This document shows, piece after piece, positions 10,859 through 21,913 of a stretch of 64,000 nt of DNA (its first letter is position 1; each line of letters opens with the position of its first letter). This stretch comes from Astrocystis sublimbata (lineage: Eukaryota > Ascomycota > Sordariomycetes > Xylariales > Xylariaceae), in NCBI GenBank assembly GCA_022453515.1, contig JAJNNY010000006.1, positions 248,001 to 312,000 of the forward strand, written 5' to 3'. Both the position numbers and the translations under genes were made by a program. Under the pieces are notes generated by a model. That model saw only the letters and a list, made by a program, of their open reading frames with translations. It did not search any database and had not been told where the DNA came from.

Positions 10859-13490
10859 ATGGCTTCGTTAAACCTGTCCGTCAATGGCCCCTCCATAAAG
10901 AGCAGCTACCAGGGTGTTGTCAATGCCCCAGCACCTCCCGCCGGCAGCTCTTCTACCTACGGCCAGTGGGTGTTGCTCTCCGTCCAAGCCCCCCTCGCCA
11001 ACGCCTTCCAGGACAACAGCAACAAGGAGAGTGTTCTCAAGGTCCAGACCACCGGCGATGGCGAGCTGGATGACCTGATCGAGGACTTCAGCGAGGGCCG
11101 AATCCAGTTTGCCTTCCTCAAGGTCAAGGACCCCAACACTGGTCTGCCCAAGTACGCTTTGATTGCGTGGGTTAGTTGAGCCCAATCTCCCCGCTGCTCC
11201 ACTCCACAGACCGACTGACAGACAACCTTGACATAGTGCGGTGAAGGTGTCCCCGAGAGGACAAAGGGCTACTTTACAAGTCATCTGAATGCTGTCTCCA
11301 AAGTTTTACATGTGCGCTGACTATTCCCCCGCCTCCCCCCCCTCCTCCTGCTGCTCGAGCGAGCCTCGCTTTGGGCCGAGCTAACGTCATGCCAGGGCTA
11401 CCATGTGCAGATCACCGCCCGCACCCAAACCGACCTCGAGCCTGCCAACATCCTCAAAAAGGTCGCTGATGCTTCTGGCGCAAACTACACAGCGGGAGGT
11501 AGCGCGCCCGTCAAGGCTAGAGGCCCACCGCCTGCCGTCAAGTCGAAACCTGTCTTTGCCGGCTCGTCGGGCGGCACCATCTCCTTCAACCCCATTGTAG
11601 CAGCGCGCAATGCTAGTTTGAGGCAGAAAACGGGCGATGATGGCTGGGGCGATGATGCGCCTCCGGTATCCCGGTCTGAGATACAGAAAGTGCAGTCGGC
11701 ATATAAGCCCACCAAGGTAAACATGGACGAGTTGCGAAACCAGAAACAGGCGCCGTCTAGTTTCAACAACGGAAGCACGGCAGACGAAAGATCGAATGAT
11801 GTCATCGGGGGCAGTTACAAGCCTGTTGGAAAGATTGATATCGCTGCTATCCGGGCTGCTGCTAAAGAGCAAAAGGACGACCGGCCTGCTCCAGTAAAGG
11901 GTGCTTACGAACCCGTGGGAAAGGTCGACATTGCTGCCATTCGTTCTAAAGCTCAGAGGCCAGGTGAGACTGAGCCCGAACCCGAGCCCGAACCTCAAGC
12001 TCAAGACGAGTATCAACCGAAGTCACTGGCAGAGCGCAGCGCCGCTTTCAACCGATCAGAGCGCCTTACGGAGATGCCTAAGCCTAAAGTCGCCAAGAAA
12101 TTCTCGGGCGCATCTTCTTTCATGGGGACCAAGGCGCCCGTACCCGGAACGCTTGGTTTCGGTGGCCCGTCCCCGGCCGCCGCCGCCGCGCCTGTCGGAT
12201 CCGCTAGTCGAACCTTCGCCGACGAAGGTGGGAAAACGCCGGCTCAGATTTGGGCCGAGAAAAAGGCACAACAAGGTGGTGCATCCACCAAGGTCACACC
12301 ACCTGCCACCCCTCCCATCACGGCCCAAAGGAGTGGAAGCGGCTGGCAGAGTGGTTACAGTGGCAAGTCGTGGAAACCAGTTGAGACGGGATCCTACGCG
12401 CGTGGGATTCCTGGCCAAAAGACGGGCGAAACGGTCGGTAACGAGGAAACCCCCGAGACTGCATCTCCAGCGGTCGGTGCGATCAGGGATCAGTTCAACC
12501 AGGCACCCCCACCTGTTCCTTCAGTGGCACGACCTCGTGAAATCACCCCCGAAGAGGAGCAGGCACCGCCTCCTCCTCCGCCTGCAGCTAGTCGTCCCTC
12601 AGAAAGCGGTGTTTCTGGAGGGTTTGCATTGCCAGGTATGCTGCCATCCCGAGGAATACCGGCAGGTGAAGAAGACGAGGCGCAACCTGAGCCGTCGCCA
12701 GAGCCGGAGCCGGAGCATTCCCCAGTTCGAGTTGCCATGCCTGTTGCTCGATCACCCGAACCCGAGATGGAACCCGTTCGGGAACCCGCACAATCACTCC
12801 CCGTGCGACCGATTGAGCAGGAGATGCCGGCTGAGCGGAGCATCCCTTACGAAGACGAGACCCATGATCCCCGAGCCGCCGCCAAGGCCATAGCAGAGGA
12901 GCAATTCGGGCATGAGCCAGTGGCTCAAGCGCAGGCTGGCACGACTGGCGGTCACCGGGCCCTTATTCAGTATGACTACGAAAAGGCCGAGGATAACGAA
13001 CTCGAGCTGCGTGAAGGCGAGTACGTAACAAATATTGACATGGTCGATGAGGATTGGTGGATGGGCATGAACTCCCAGGGCGAGACGGGTTTGTTCCCTA
13101 GCAACTACGTCGAACTTGTCGATGATGAGCCTACAGCGCCGTCGCCTCCACCACCAGCAGCAGCAGTCCCGGCACCACCCGCAACACAAGCTGCACCTGC
13201 ACCTGCACCTGCACCTGCACCAGTTGCTGCGCAAACCCCAGCACCTGCTGCGGAGGCCGCGGGACATACTGCAACGGCGCAATTCGACTACGAAGCTGCC
13301 GAAGACAATGGTTAGTCTCCCTACTGTTGTGTCGAAGTGCATATCTGCTAATCATCTTCATTCAGAACTGAGCTTCCCCGAGAATGCCAAGATCACCAAT
13401 CTAGAGTTCCCCGACGAGGACTGGTGGTACGGCCACTACAAGGGAGAACAGGGTCTGTTCCCGGCCAACTATGTGACACTGGACCAGTGA
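10859..13490 (+). CDS. abp1: Actin-binding protein Abp1 (ADF-H plus two SH3 domains)
   Basis: A cortical actin-patch protein that binds F-actin, stimulates Arp2/3 and recruits endocytic partners. Exons are 10859-11170, 11237-11311, 11396-13310 and 13366-13490 (introns 66, 84 and 55 nt), 808 aa. The ADF-homology domain covers residues 1 to about 140 (LIEDFSEGRIQFAFLKV; IAW|CGEGVPERTKGYF joined across intron 1). Then come three copies of a Y-K/E-P-x-G-K-x-D-I/E-x-x-I/L-R repeat (about residues 230-330), a long Pro/Glu/Ser-rich region with polyproline tracts, SH3-1 (about 649-706; ALIQYDYEKAEDNELEL, WWMG, GLFPSNYVEL), an Ala-Pro linker and SH3-2 (about 753-808; WWYG, GLFPANYVTL). Intron 3 splits SH3-2. 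It is longer than yeast Abp1 (592 aa), mainly in the disordered middle. The ATG at 10859 is chosen because the ADF-H fold starts at once and upstream codons have no ATG in frame. Confidence 0.96.
13192..13222 (+). repeat. (GCACCT)n hexanucleotide repeat encoding Ala-Pro linker
   Basis: A run of CACCTG hexamers inside abp1 encodes alternating Ala-Pro residues between the two SH3 domains. Such repeats expand and contract by slippage, so linker length may vary between strains (inference). Confidence 0.85.
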
Positions 13491-13507
13491 GTGTCTCAGC
13501 GACAAGC

Positions 13508-13513
13508 AATAAA
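13508..13513 (+). terminator. AATAAA polyadenylation signal of abp1
   Basis: A canonical AATAAA lies 18 bases after the abp1 stop codon. Confidence 0.6.
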
Positions 13514-14578
13514 GATGTAATATCTAGTTGGCAGCATAGCGAATATTGGACGGATCAATGGCGTAGATAGACATGTTGGCAAAACAAACAAAAGTAGAAG
13601 CACCATTGAATTATTGAATTTATGTTTACCTCAATAGTTCGTTCATCTTGTACAATCAAAAGTGCAGTTGCTGATGGAAGATTATGGGAACTAAATTGGA
13701 AGATGGGATGCTAATGTGCTCTAGGAAAGGCCTGGCGCGCCTGGCTTATGGTGACTCAATTGGGCAGAGAAAGTAAGCGACAATAAGGTATAAATGATCT
13801 GCAAGTTCCACCCCGGATTCAAAGTCTTGGCAGGGTTTGACAGCTCAGCCCTATGGTTGTAGTTTTCATGCTTAGCACCCGAGCACCCATTGTCCGACAG
13901 GATTGCATGATGAGGAATCCTTCGAGATTCACGCTGGCTGGTCTCGGCTGTCTGTATCTACTACATATGCTATAAGAATTGGCTCCTTTAGAGCTGGATG
14001 TGCGCCCTGGTGACACGTAACTGTAGCTGGCTCATCTGGCACCTGGGTAGACTGCCGAGCTGCTTGCTTGGTGGGCTTGTTGACCATCAAGTTTTTCTAC
14101 CTGTATGGCAAGCATTTACACCCCATGCAAGTACGTGGCGGCCAGTACGGCCTCCAATTGTACGAGTCGATTATAGATGTTTCGCAAGCATTTGTGGCTG
14201 AGTGTCTACAGTATGCAGGCATGGCCAACATGGTGTCCACATGACACAGTCACTCACTCACAACAGCTTGCTTGATCATACCTGCTATTCTCAAAGGACG
14301 ACCCGTGACAACAGCGCACAATCAATATATGCTAAGGGAGCTTTCAAGGCTGGCTTTATTGTACAAGGACTGGAACAATGCCGAGAATGCGTTCGAGTGT
14401 GTAGCTAAGAAAAGGAAAGGTACCTAGGTAGGATGTGAAGATCCAGGGGGAAACGGCCGTGACCGGTTTCAGGCTGTTGTTTGAGCTGTACAGTGAGCGG
14501 ATGCAGAACCCAGAAAGGACCCCTATCCTCCCCCTTGCCCCCTAAGATTCCTATGGCATCCAATGAAAGATTGTCCAG

Positions 14579-14598
14579 CTACCTAGGGGCCTAGGTAG
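14579..14598. repeat. Inverted repeat CTACCTAGG / CCTAGGTAG
   Basis: Two perfectly complementary 9-base arms are separated by two G residues. This is one of the longest examples of the recurrent intergenic palindrome in this window. Confidence 0.8.
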
Positions 14599-16143
14599 GT
14601 GCCCAGGCAGCCATCATATCGTACCTACAGGACGGGAGGTAATAGGTATCGGGTTCTGTCACAATGTATATACTGAAACAACCTTGCCTCGAGAACTGAG
14701 AAGTTTGTTATACTGGCTCTCCCTTCAAAGGCTGGTATTTATGAAATCCGAGCCACGATAGCTAATAAACGCTGGACGTTTGGCAGTCTCGGCAGTCAAG
14801 CAGGTTTAAGTGGTCGAAGTCTGTGTTAGAAGTGGCCCACACCTCGCACACCGTACCCAGCCGAGCCAGCTTCACTAGACGGGCGCTTATGATTTTGACG
14901 GTTCGCTGCCAATCGCCATTAGTGAGCCCGGCAAAGCGGCATCTCATAGCACTGCGCTAGGTGGTTCGGGTGGTGCGGTACAATAGGTACAATAAGCAAA
15001 ATGAGTGGGACTAATAACAACCAACCTCGGAAGCCTGGGAATGGGAGAAAGCCTCACTGCCGCAATGACGAACATTGAATTGCGTGCATTGTGGCAACTT
15101 TGACTGCGATTGCCAGATTAAGGTATTCACTTCACCATGTATGCCAGATGATTGAGTAATTGGAACCGATTTACGTGAAAAGGATTGGCTTTGCTGTGCC
15201 ATATTGGGCAATACCTAGTATTACCTTATTTCAACCTTGTGTGAATATACCTATTGTATCAGGGTCAGCAGTCAGGTATCATGTAAGTAAGTGTTGAGAG
15301 CGCAGTGAAGGTACTCATAGAGACATCATGAACAGCAGAGAGAAAAGTACTGCGCATGCAAATATCCGTAAATGTTTGCTGTGGTCAGACTGGCCCACAG
15401 GTGGACATTAACGCACCATCATCAAGCTCTAGAGGCGAGAGAGGCGAGAGAGGTTCGGCACAGCTCACCAAGTGGTGCCGGCGAGGCCGCCCAGCCCACT
15501 CACTGAGTGGATAGCGCCCAGCTGACCTGGGGTACATGACGAGAATGTACCTAAAGGTACCTCGTCAGCGGCAAATTGGATCCGACCTCGAGTTCTGTAC
15601 CTACCACATGTGCCACATGTGCCACCTGTGCAAACGACTACTACCCAACCAGTGTAGTCGCGCTGTACCGCCCTGTAGCGTACGGCTCAGCAGGCACGCT
15701 AGCGTATATCCCTAGGTCGCCTTCCTAGGCATGCAGACTGCAGCTCTTGGTTTCTGACTGGCAGCTCTTGAGTGTTTAACTGCCCAGCATCACCCACCGC
15801 CACAACCAGAAGCCAAGTTCCTTTCCGTTCTTCCCATCTCAATTTCTGTAACGCCATTCCTTTTTTCCTCGCCGTCGCTCACTGCATCTCACTTTCTCTC
15901 CGCCTACGATAAGTCCATTCGCATCACTGCCTACGAGTCAATTGCGATCGTCCTACCCAGAGTCCTGCACACATTGTGGTAGGTATTTGCTTCCACCCCG
16001 GATGCTGCGGTCTGATGGCGCGTCCTGACTAGACTTCGCGCGCCGCCACTACTGACTTGGCTTCCGCTAACACCTGTCATCATAGCTTCTGAGCCATAGT
16101 CGTTGATATCGTCCTCTCCCGTCACAACCAACCACACATCAAA

Positions 16144-16797
16144 ATGTCGAGCGGCGACTACTACCAACAAGGGCCTCCTCAGGGCTATGCTGGCTATCCT
16201 CAGCAACCTCCTCAGGTATGTTGCTGTTCGCTTTGCACGGATATCCCAGTGTCCGTCACAGAAACCCATCCGTTGTGCTATATTACCCATCATTCATAAT
16301 CACCCACGGCGCCTGATGGGTGGGCTGAACCAATCATGATCATCGTCATTGAAATGCTATGCAGTGTTCGCGAAGCAATTTAATGCTTTGTAACCACTGG
16401 TTGCGGTTCTTGTGATTGCAGCAAATACTGCAGGATTTGTTGCCCACATCACTACACCCATCTCTTGCCCACAACCAAACCTGCCACTGTTACCCTCAGC
16501 CCTCGGATCCGAGTGGAACAATATTGCAACACGAGCTTGTTCATTTTGCATATCACACAAACCCAGATTGAAGAAACGACTGACATGTTGTATTATCAGG
16601 CGTACGGCGGCCCACCACCTCCAGGCCAATACTACGGCTCCCCCCCGCCAATGCAGTACCAGCAGCAGCCTCCACCCCAGCAGTCATCTGGGGGTGGCGG
16701 TGGATGCTTCAAGGCATGCATTGCCACTTTGTGTTGCTGCTTCGTCTGTGAGGAGGGTTGCGAGTGCTGCCTCGAGTGCTGTGAATGCTGCTGCTAG
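16144..16797 (+). CDS. CYSTM-type cysteine-rich small protein, 89 aa
   Basis: Exons are 16144-16215 and 16600-16797, joined in phase 0 by GTATGT...CAG. The start has strong context (CAAAATGTC) after a CT-rich leader. Residues 1-53 are a Tyr/Gln/Gly/Pro-rich tail (YYQQGPPQGYAGYPQQPPQ, GGPPPPGQYYGSPPP). Residues 54-89 are the CYSTM module: a Gly hinge, then CFKACIATLCCCFVC and clustered Cys pairs to the very end (ECCLECCECCC). In plants and fungi these tail-anchored mini-proteins sit in membranes and are linked to stress tolerance and metal binding; the role here is inferred. The 384-nt intron is long for this genome and could hide a small extra exon, although the two exons already form a complete family member. 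Confidence 0.85.
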
Positions 16798-17541
16798 ACA
16801 GTTGATTCGATAGCTTGGTCTCAAACAGATCATTGACAAATATGGCTGTGCGAGATTACCATAGAGGGCAAGGAATATTCCTAGATGTGGAAAAGCCACA
16901 CGAGAGCATGACAACTCAGCAACGGCGTCTCCGACACCCGTAATTTCGGACAAAGGGTACCTTGCCCCAGCAGAAGCTTGGTTGTATAGGCAGATTGCAA
17001 CAATGAGTAATTTCATAGAGTGTGGCCATCTCTGTGGCTGTGGAAGAGGAGAAGTCAGCAGGATTGGGTTTGCAAAGAGGCAGGATAACGGGCGTTACTT
17101 TTGTCCATTCTATGTCACTCACCTAGGATATCCCTTCCACAAAGGATATTCAAGTTAGCCGCCTTGATTTCTTTAGAAAAATTGACATATGTCTTGACTT
17201 TACTCTTTTGAGCTTCAACTAGTCTATTGGATGTCTTCTGTGAGCAATGTGATACTCGGGGCGGAGACTTGAACAAAATCTCGACATGTTTCCTGGTGGC
17301 CCTTTAAAGTTGCGGTTTGAACTTCGACATTTTCACCCTAGTCATGCAGTTTAAACTGTCTTAAGTTGTCTTGTGTTGTGACATATAATACATCTCTAGC
17401 TCCCCAAAGTAAGAACAGGGTGTATCCGTAACAAATACGTCTTACATGTAGTTGCGGTGTTCACTGAGGCACTCATTGCCCCCTGAAGACAAGAAGACAC
17501 CCATCCTTTCAATTGTTCCCCAGCTACCCTCTTCATTCTTT
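16798..17541. other. Intergenic, convergent 3' flanks
   Basis: Lies between the stop of the CYSTM gene (plus) and the stop of the four-TM gene (minus). AT-rich from about 17150 to 17420, with no coding signal. Confidence 0.55.
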
Positions 17542-18371
17542 CTACCGCGCCTTCCGACGATCCGCTTCCGAGTTCTTGAAAGGGAACCCGCTGGTCCGCT
17601 TATCTGCTCCTGTGCGTCGGCTAATGCGGGCCTTCTCGCCTCCAAAGAGAAGACACCAGATCCCCGAAGCCGCGAGTGCAGCGCTGCCCATACACCCGAG
17701 GAAGAAACCAGACCTCCCCGTCGAGCTATACCAGGCCCAGCTGTAAAGGGTGCTCATGCTGTGGAGGAGCGTCGTCACGAGGACGGTAGGGGCTGCGTAG
17801 GGGGAGGCATCTTCGCGGGTTGCTGCGGGAAGGAATTGTGCAATCAGCTTACAATCTTTTTACTATTTTCTTTAAAGAAAAGTAGCCACACACACACACA
17901 AAGATCAGGGATGGGAAGGAAAGTGACTGCACTTACTGTCTGCTGCAGACCCGACCGGTACGCTACCTGTCAACACCACGGTGATGAACCCCAGGGCGAG
18001 GAGAGAGAACCCGAGACTTCGCGCGAGGTAGGTCTCGAGCTCGCCGCCGGTTGGTATCCCCGCGACGGGCGACTGGGGGTACGGGGCCAGGAGGCCGATG
18101 ATAGCTTGGGGTGCGACTGGAGGATGGGGATTTTGCGTGTTAGTTGTGAGTCCTCTCACTTATGTAGATGGGATGAACAAAATGCCACATACCAATCAGC
18201 GCCGCGGCTTGCAGCGCATTCCATGCAAAGGACGCGAAGCTGTACCCTGATACGGCCTGATCTCCAAGTTAGCATATGCTTCAATATTCATATGTATTCA
18301 TGCCGCTTCCCCTTTCTCCTCATATATATCTATCTCATCTCCAATACATTCGTGGGTTTACTTACATCCAT
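17542..18371 (-). CDS. Small four-TM membrane protein, 176 aa, unknown function
   Basis: Assembled from four exons on the minus strand: 18366-18371 (only ATG GAT), 18193-18256, 17937-18116 and 17542-17822. All three introns have good signals (GTAAGT...CAG, GTATGT...CAG, GTAAGT...CAG) and phases agree, giving 176 aa. Four hydrophobic segments are visible: around AWNALQAAALIVAPQAIIGL, LARSLGFSLLALGFITVVL, VLVTTLLHSMSTLYSWAWY and SGFFLGCMGSAALAASGIW. A proline-rich loop (LLAPYPQSPVAGIPTGGE) lies between TM1 and TM2, and the C-terminus is basic (ISRRTGADKRTS, EADRRKAR). I do not recognise a characterised family. The continuous frame over three introns and the coherent topology argue it is a real gene, perhaps an ER or mitochondrial membrane protein. 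Confidence 0.82.
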
Positions 18372-19213
18372 TTTGGTTGACTGCTCTTTTGACTTTGCTG
18401 TTGGGTTGATATAGTCTCGTGAATTGTTCGGGTGTCCTCCTATGTTCTCTCGAATGGGATCAATTATTACCCAAAGTAAGGCATGATCTAGGTATGTAGA
18501 TGTAGGTATATAGCTCCTCAATTGTTTTATAAATAGGCCATCCGAGATGCTATGTCTCTCCCTTTACAACGCCCACTGAGTGACTGATCAAACTAGATGA
18601 TAGATGCTCCCCCCCCTACGTCATACAGGCGATTTTGTTAGACCTAGATATGATTGGTGAATCTTGGTAGAACATTAGCACAGTGCAGCTGCTTTTAGAG
18701 CATTTGTCTCGGAACAAGCGGCCGATGGTACAGTGTCCAGGACAGTATAAACACCTACCTAGGTACTTGGTCAAGCACCCCGCCAAACTACCTAGAGCCG
18801 AGCCCGACTGACAAACAGCCGATCTCGCATTGGTCCAAAAGTCGCATTTCAAAAGCATTATCGCCCATACAACTCAAGGCGCACTTCTGACCTCACAGCA
18901 GTTCATACTGATCAACTTTCGTCATTACCATACCCACCTATCTTCCGCGCAAAAACACGCATGCAACTGTAATAAGTCTATCTGAGCTGTTAGGTAGCGT
19001 GCGCCATTCAGCCATTACTTCCATCGTCACCGAATTCGGGAGCAAGGGAGGTACCTAGGTTACTAATCGCCACTTCCGAACCCGCGGGGCGTCCGAACAA
19101 GCCACCAGCGTCTTCGGGCCGCTTCACCTCGACAAATTTCCCCATCTCGCCTATTCTCGATACCGGCCTTGCTTGGTCTGCATCTTACCTGCCCAACACG
19201 TTATCCGCGTACC
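18372..19213. other. Divergent promoter region between the four-TM gene and nar1
   Basis: Contains ACCTACCTAGGTACTTGG at 18753-18770 (identical 18-mer at 22340-22357) and GTACCTAGGTTAC at about 19051. No coding region is seen. Confidence 0.55.
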
Positions 19214-20968
19214 ATGTCTGCCATTCTCTCCGCCGACGACCTCAACGACTTCATTTCACCGGGTGTCGCATGCATCAAGCCAGTCGAGACACTGCCCGCG
19301 CTTCCAGATAAACCGGATGACGACAACGGGCTCGAGACCGAGGTGGTGCTCGACGGTGAGCACCCCACCACCGCAACTACGGGCGCAGGTGCGCCAGCCC
19401 AGATATCCCTGACAGACTGTCTAGCCTGCTCCGGCTGCGTGACCTCTGCCGAGGCCGTGCTCGTTAGTCTGCAAAGCCACGATGAGCTTCTCAACGTCTT
19501 AGATCAGGCCCCGGCATTACAGATTAGGCGCGATGGCGTCGATGGAACGTACAAGGTCGATGGGCTTGAGAATCCCGATAGCAAGCTCTTTGTGGCGAGC
19601 GTGTCGCCGCAGACGCGCGCCAGCCTTGCCGCTGCCGCTGGAAGGGGTGTGGCGAAGCGAGATGCTGGTCGGATGTTAACACAATTACTGGCAGGCCGAG
19701 ACGGTCTGAGTGCGGGCGGAAAGTGGAATAATGCCTTCACATGGGTGGTTGACACAAACACGGCAAGAGCAGCGTGTCTAGTGTTGGGCGCCGAGGAGGC
19801 CAGTGGTGAAGGTCGGCATATCGCAAAACCAATCTTGTCGTCGAGTTGTCCCGGATGGGTGTGTTATGCCGAAAAGACACATCCTTATGTTCTACCGCAT
19901 ATTTCGAAAATCAAGTCACCCCAAGCGCTGATGGGTACACTGCTGAAGACGAGCCTCAGTCGGACTTTAGGCATATCGCCAGATCGGATATGGCACCTTG
20001 CCGTAATGCCGTGCTTTGACAAGAAACTAGAGGCTAGCCGCGAAGAGTTGACCGACTCGGTCTGGAACGGAAACGGCCAACCAGGCAGGGGTGTTCGCGA
20101 CGTGGATTGCGTGATTACTAGTAAGGAGGTCTTGATGTTGACAGACTCAAGGAACATGGATTTCTTCAGTCTATCCAGAGAGAGGGTCTCAAATTCGTCA
20201 CGTATACCCTTTCCCGACTCTACTTTGCAAGATTTCTTGTTCTCTTCCCACGGAGGTGGTGGCCCGGTGGACGCTACCGCTGGAACGTCTGGGGGAAACC
20301 TGTACTACACATTGCAGTATGTGGCGGCTAAGCATCCTGGGTCGCGGGTTGAAACAACTCGCGGCAGAAATGTCGATGTTGCCGAGTTTTCGGTAATATC
20401 GGCGTCTGGCGACCCGTTGTTCAGAGCCGCGCGGTACTATGGCTTTCGAAACATCCAGAATCTGGTTCGAAAACTAAAACCAGCACGACCATCGCGTATG
20501 CCCGGCGCAAGAGCAACCAGGAAGATTGGGGGCAAATCAGCTGGCCCGGACTATGATTATGTTGAAGTCATGGCGTGTCCTGGCGGGTGTACCAATGGCG
20601 GGGGTCAGATCAAAGTCGACGACCCTTTGGTCGTGGAACGTAGGGGGGCGAAGATCCAGCCAGGGCCTCAAGAGCAGAAAGAGTGGCTCGCTGAGGTAGA
20701 TGAGGCATATTTCTCAGCCGAAGACAGCGAGTCAGAGATTAGCGAAGCTACTCAGAAGGGTGGAGTTGACAGAGGTGATTCAATTGGCGATATTTCTCCA
20801 ACATATATTCGAGATATTCTGGCGCACTGGGGTCGAGTGACTAGCATAGATATAGATAAGCTGGTGTCAACGAGCTATCGCGAGGTCATCAGTGACGTGG
20901 GCAAGAGCAAAGTGAGCGATACTGAACGGGTTGTTCAGCTCGCTGGTAAGATTGGCGGCGGTTGGTAG
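19214..20968 (+). CDS. nar1: Cytosolic Fe-S cluster assembly factor Nar1 (iron-only hydrogenase-like)
   Basis: Nar1 carries two Fe4S4 clusters and bridges early CIA scaffolds (Cfd1-Nbp35) to the targeting complex (Cia1, and in human CIAO2/MMS19). Single exon, 584 aa. The N-terminal cluster ligands are visible as C20 plus the C69-x2-C72-x2-C75 motif (DCLACSGC). The hydrogenase-like cluster ligands are C212 (SSSCPGW), C267 (VMPCFDKK), and C455 and C459 (ACPGGC). Other family motifs: VDCVITSKEVL, EVMACPGGCTNGGGQI. Yeast Nar1 is 491 aa; the extra length is mainly in linker segments (about residues 24-60 and near 430 and 490-560). The protein ends in Trp (KIGGGW), as expected for the C-terminal tripeptide that docks on the targeting complex, though the usual acidic residue before Trp is Gly here. 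The start at 19214 (CCATGTC) is used because C20 then falls at the canonical position. Confidence 0.96.
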   Translation: MSAILSADDLNDFISPGVACIKPVETLPALPDKPDDDNGLETEVVLDGEHPTTATTGAGAPAQISLTDCLACSGCVTSAEAVLVSLQSHDELLNVLDQAPALQIRRDGVDGTYKVDGLENPDSKLFVASVSPQTRASLAAAAGRGVAKRDAGRMLTQLLAGRDGLSAGGKWNNAFTWVVDTNTARAACLVLGAEEASGEGRHIAKPILSSSCPGWVCYAEKTHPYVLPHISKIKSPQALMGTLLKTSLSRTLGISPDRIWHLAVMPCFDKKLEASREELTDSVWNGNGQPGRGVRDVDCVITSKEVLMLTDSRNMDFFSLSRERVSNSSRIPFPDSTLQDFLFSSHGGGGPVDATAGTSGGNLYYTLQYVAAKHPGSRVETTRGRNVDVAEFSVISASGDPLFRAARYYGFRNIQNLVRKLKPARPSRMPGARATRKIGGKSAGPDYDYVEVMACPGGCTNGGGQIKVDDPLVVERRGAKIQPGPQEQKEWLAEVDEAYFSAEDSESEISEATQKGGVDRGDSIGDISPTYIRDILAHWGRVTSIDIDKLVSTSYREVISDVGKSKVSDTERVVQLAGKIGGGW

Positions 20969-20985
20969 CTGAAGATAGGGTATCC

Positions 20986-20991
20986 AATAAA
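20986..20991 (+). terminator. AATAAA signal of nar1, between convergent stops
   Basis: AATAAA lies 17 bases after the nar1 stop and 8 bases before the stop codon of the opposing gene. The nar1 transcript must therefore run into the coding strand complement of the SUZ gene. Confidence 0.55.
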
Positions 20992-20998
20992 TAACAGC

Positions 20999-21913
20999 TC
21001 AACCGGCCTTGGCGCCTCGTTTTGCAAAACCTCTATTGTTTCCATCGGGACCTCTGGGCGATCGAATGACTAGGTCGTCGTCCCGTGGCGTAGACCGACC
21101 AGAGACGGGTGCTCCACCACCCCTCCTCTCTATTGAGGAACCAGGTTTCGGAGAGTAGGCAGCGTCGTAGAGATCTCGTGCGTTTGGCCCAGACTGACTT
21201 CCCGGCCGCTGTCCGTTGCCGCTGTCGCCTCGACTATCATTGTACCGATGTCCACCACGGCCCCTACCGCGACCCCGCGGGCCTCGCCCATCACCAGCTG
21301 ACGACTTCGGCGGTGTGGCATTTCCGGGGGTGGAAGTTCCAGACGAGGGATTAGACGCATTCCCCGAACCTGAGCCGGCAGGGGCAGTGCCAAAGATCTT
21401 AGCCCTGACCTCCTCATACCGGCGCTGCTTCTCCTCGCGCTCGCGCTGCTGCTTGGCACGGATCTCCTCGGGGGTCAGCTGGATCTTGTTCTTGCCCTCG
21501 TCGTCGTCTTCGTCATCCACCCTGAGTTGCGAGATGGCGCCGGTGAGAGGGTCCCGTTTCGTGATCATTTGAGGGGCGGGCTTACGGCTCAGGACCTTGA
21601 CGGCTGGCTTGAATTCGGTGGTTAGGGGAGGCTCGGAGCGCGCCGCAAGATAATGGAATGGCTCCGGGGGCGCTTCGCTGTAGGGCAACGCATTCGTCAG
21701 CCAGCGCGATTGCGGGGTAGGCGATGAAGACACTTACGCCGATTGCCAGAGCCTTTTGTTCAGCTCGGCATGTTGCGCCTGACGCTGCGCTTTGGTCATT
21801 GGCGGCTGCGACGCAGTGTCCGGCTCGGGGGCATTCGTCGGCGCCCGGTCAGCCTTGACTTGCCAGTCATCGTCGTCCCAGGCATCAGGCACAACTGTCC
21901 TTCTCCCGGCCAT
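20999..21913 (-). CDS. SUZ-domain RNA-binding protein
   Basis: Exons are 21738-21913 and 20999-21677, intron 21678-21737 (GTAAGT...CAG), 284 aa. The start MAGRRTVVPDAWDDDDW (acidic Asp-Trp motif) is followed by KAQRQAQHAELNKRLWQSA and, over the intron, EAPPEPFHYLAARSE. The SUZ domain covers about residues 85-170: VLSRKPAP, KRDPLTGAISQLRVDD, LTPEEIRAKQQRERE and YEEVRAKIFG. SUZ domains bind RNA. The C-terminus is Gly/Arg/Ser-rich with an RGRGRGRGG box and a SGRSTPRDDDLVIRSPRGP segment, again typical of RNA binders. Probably a cytoplasmic or RNP-granule protein resembling SZRD1 (inference). Its stop lies 30 bases from that of nar1 on the other strand. Confidence 0.88.

Larger units (their letters stand above)
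13491..16143. other. Intergenic: abp1 3' flank and CYSTM gene promoter
   Basis: There are 2.6 kb with no supportable coding region. It contains GTACCTAGGTAGG (14421-14433), a near-perfect inverted repeat CTACCTAGG-GG-CCTAGGTAG (14579-14598), a GAGAGGCGAGAGAGG repeat near 15432, CACATGTGCCACATGTGCCAC near 15605, and a CT-rich leader from about 15800 leading into the gene at 16144. Confidence 0.55.
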
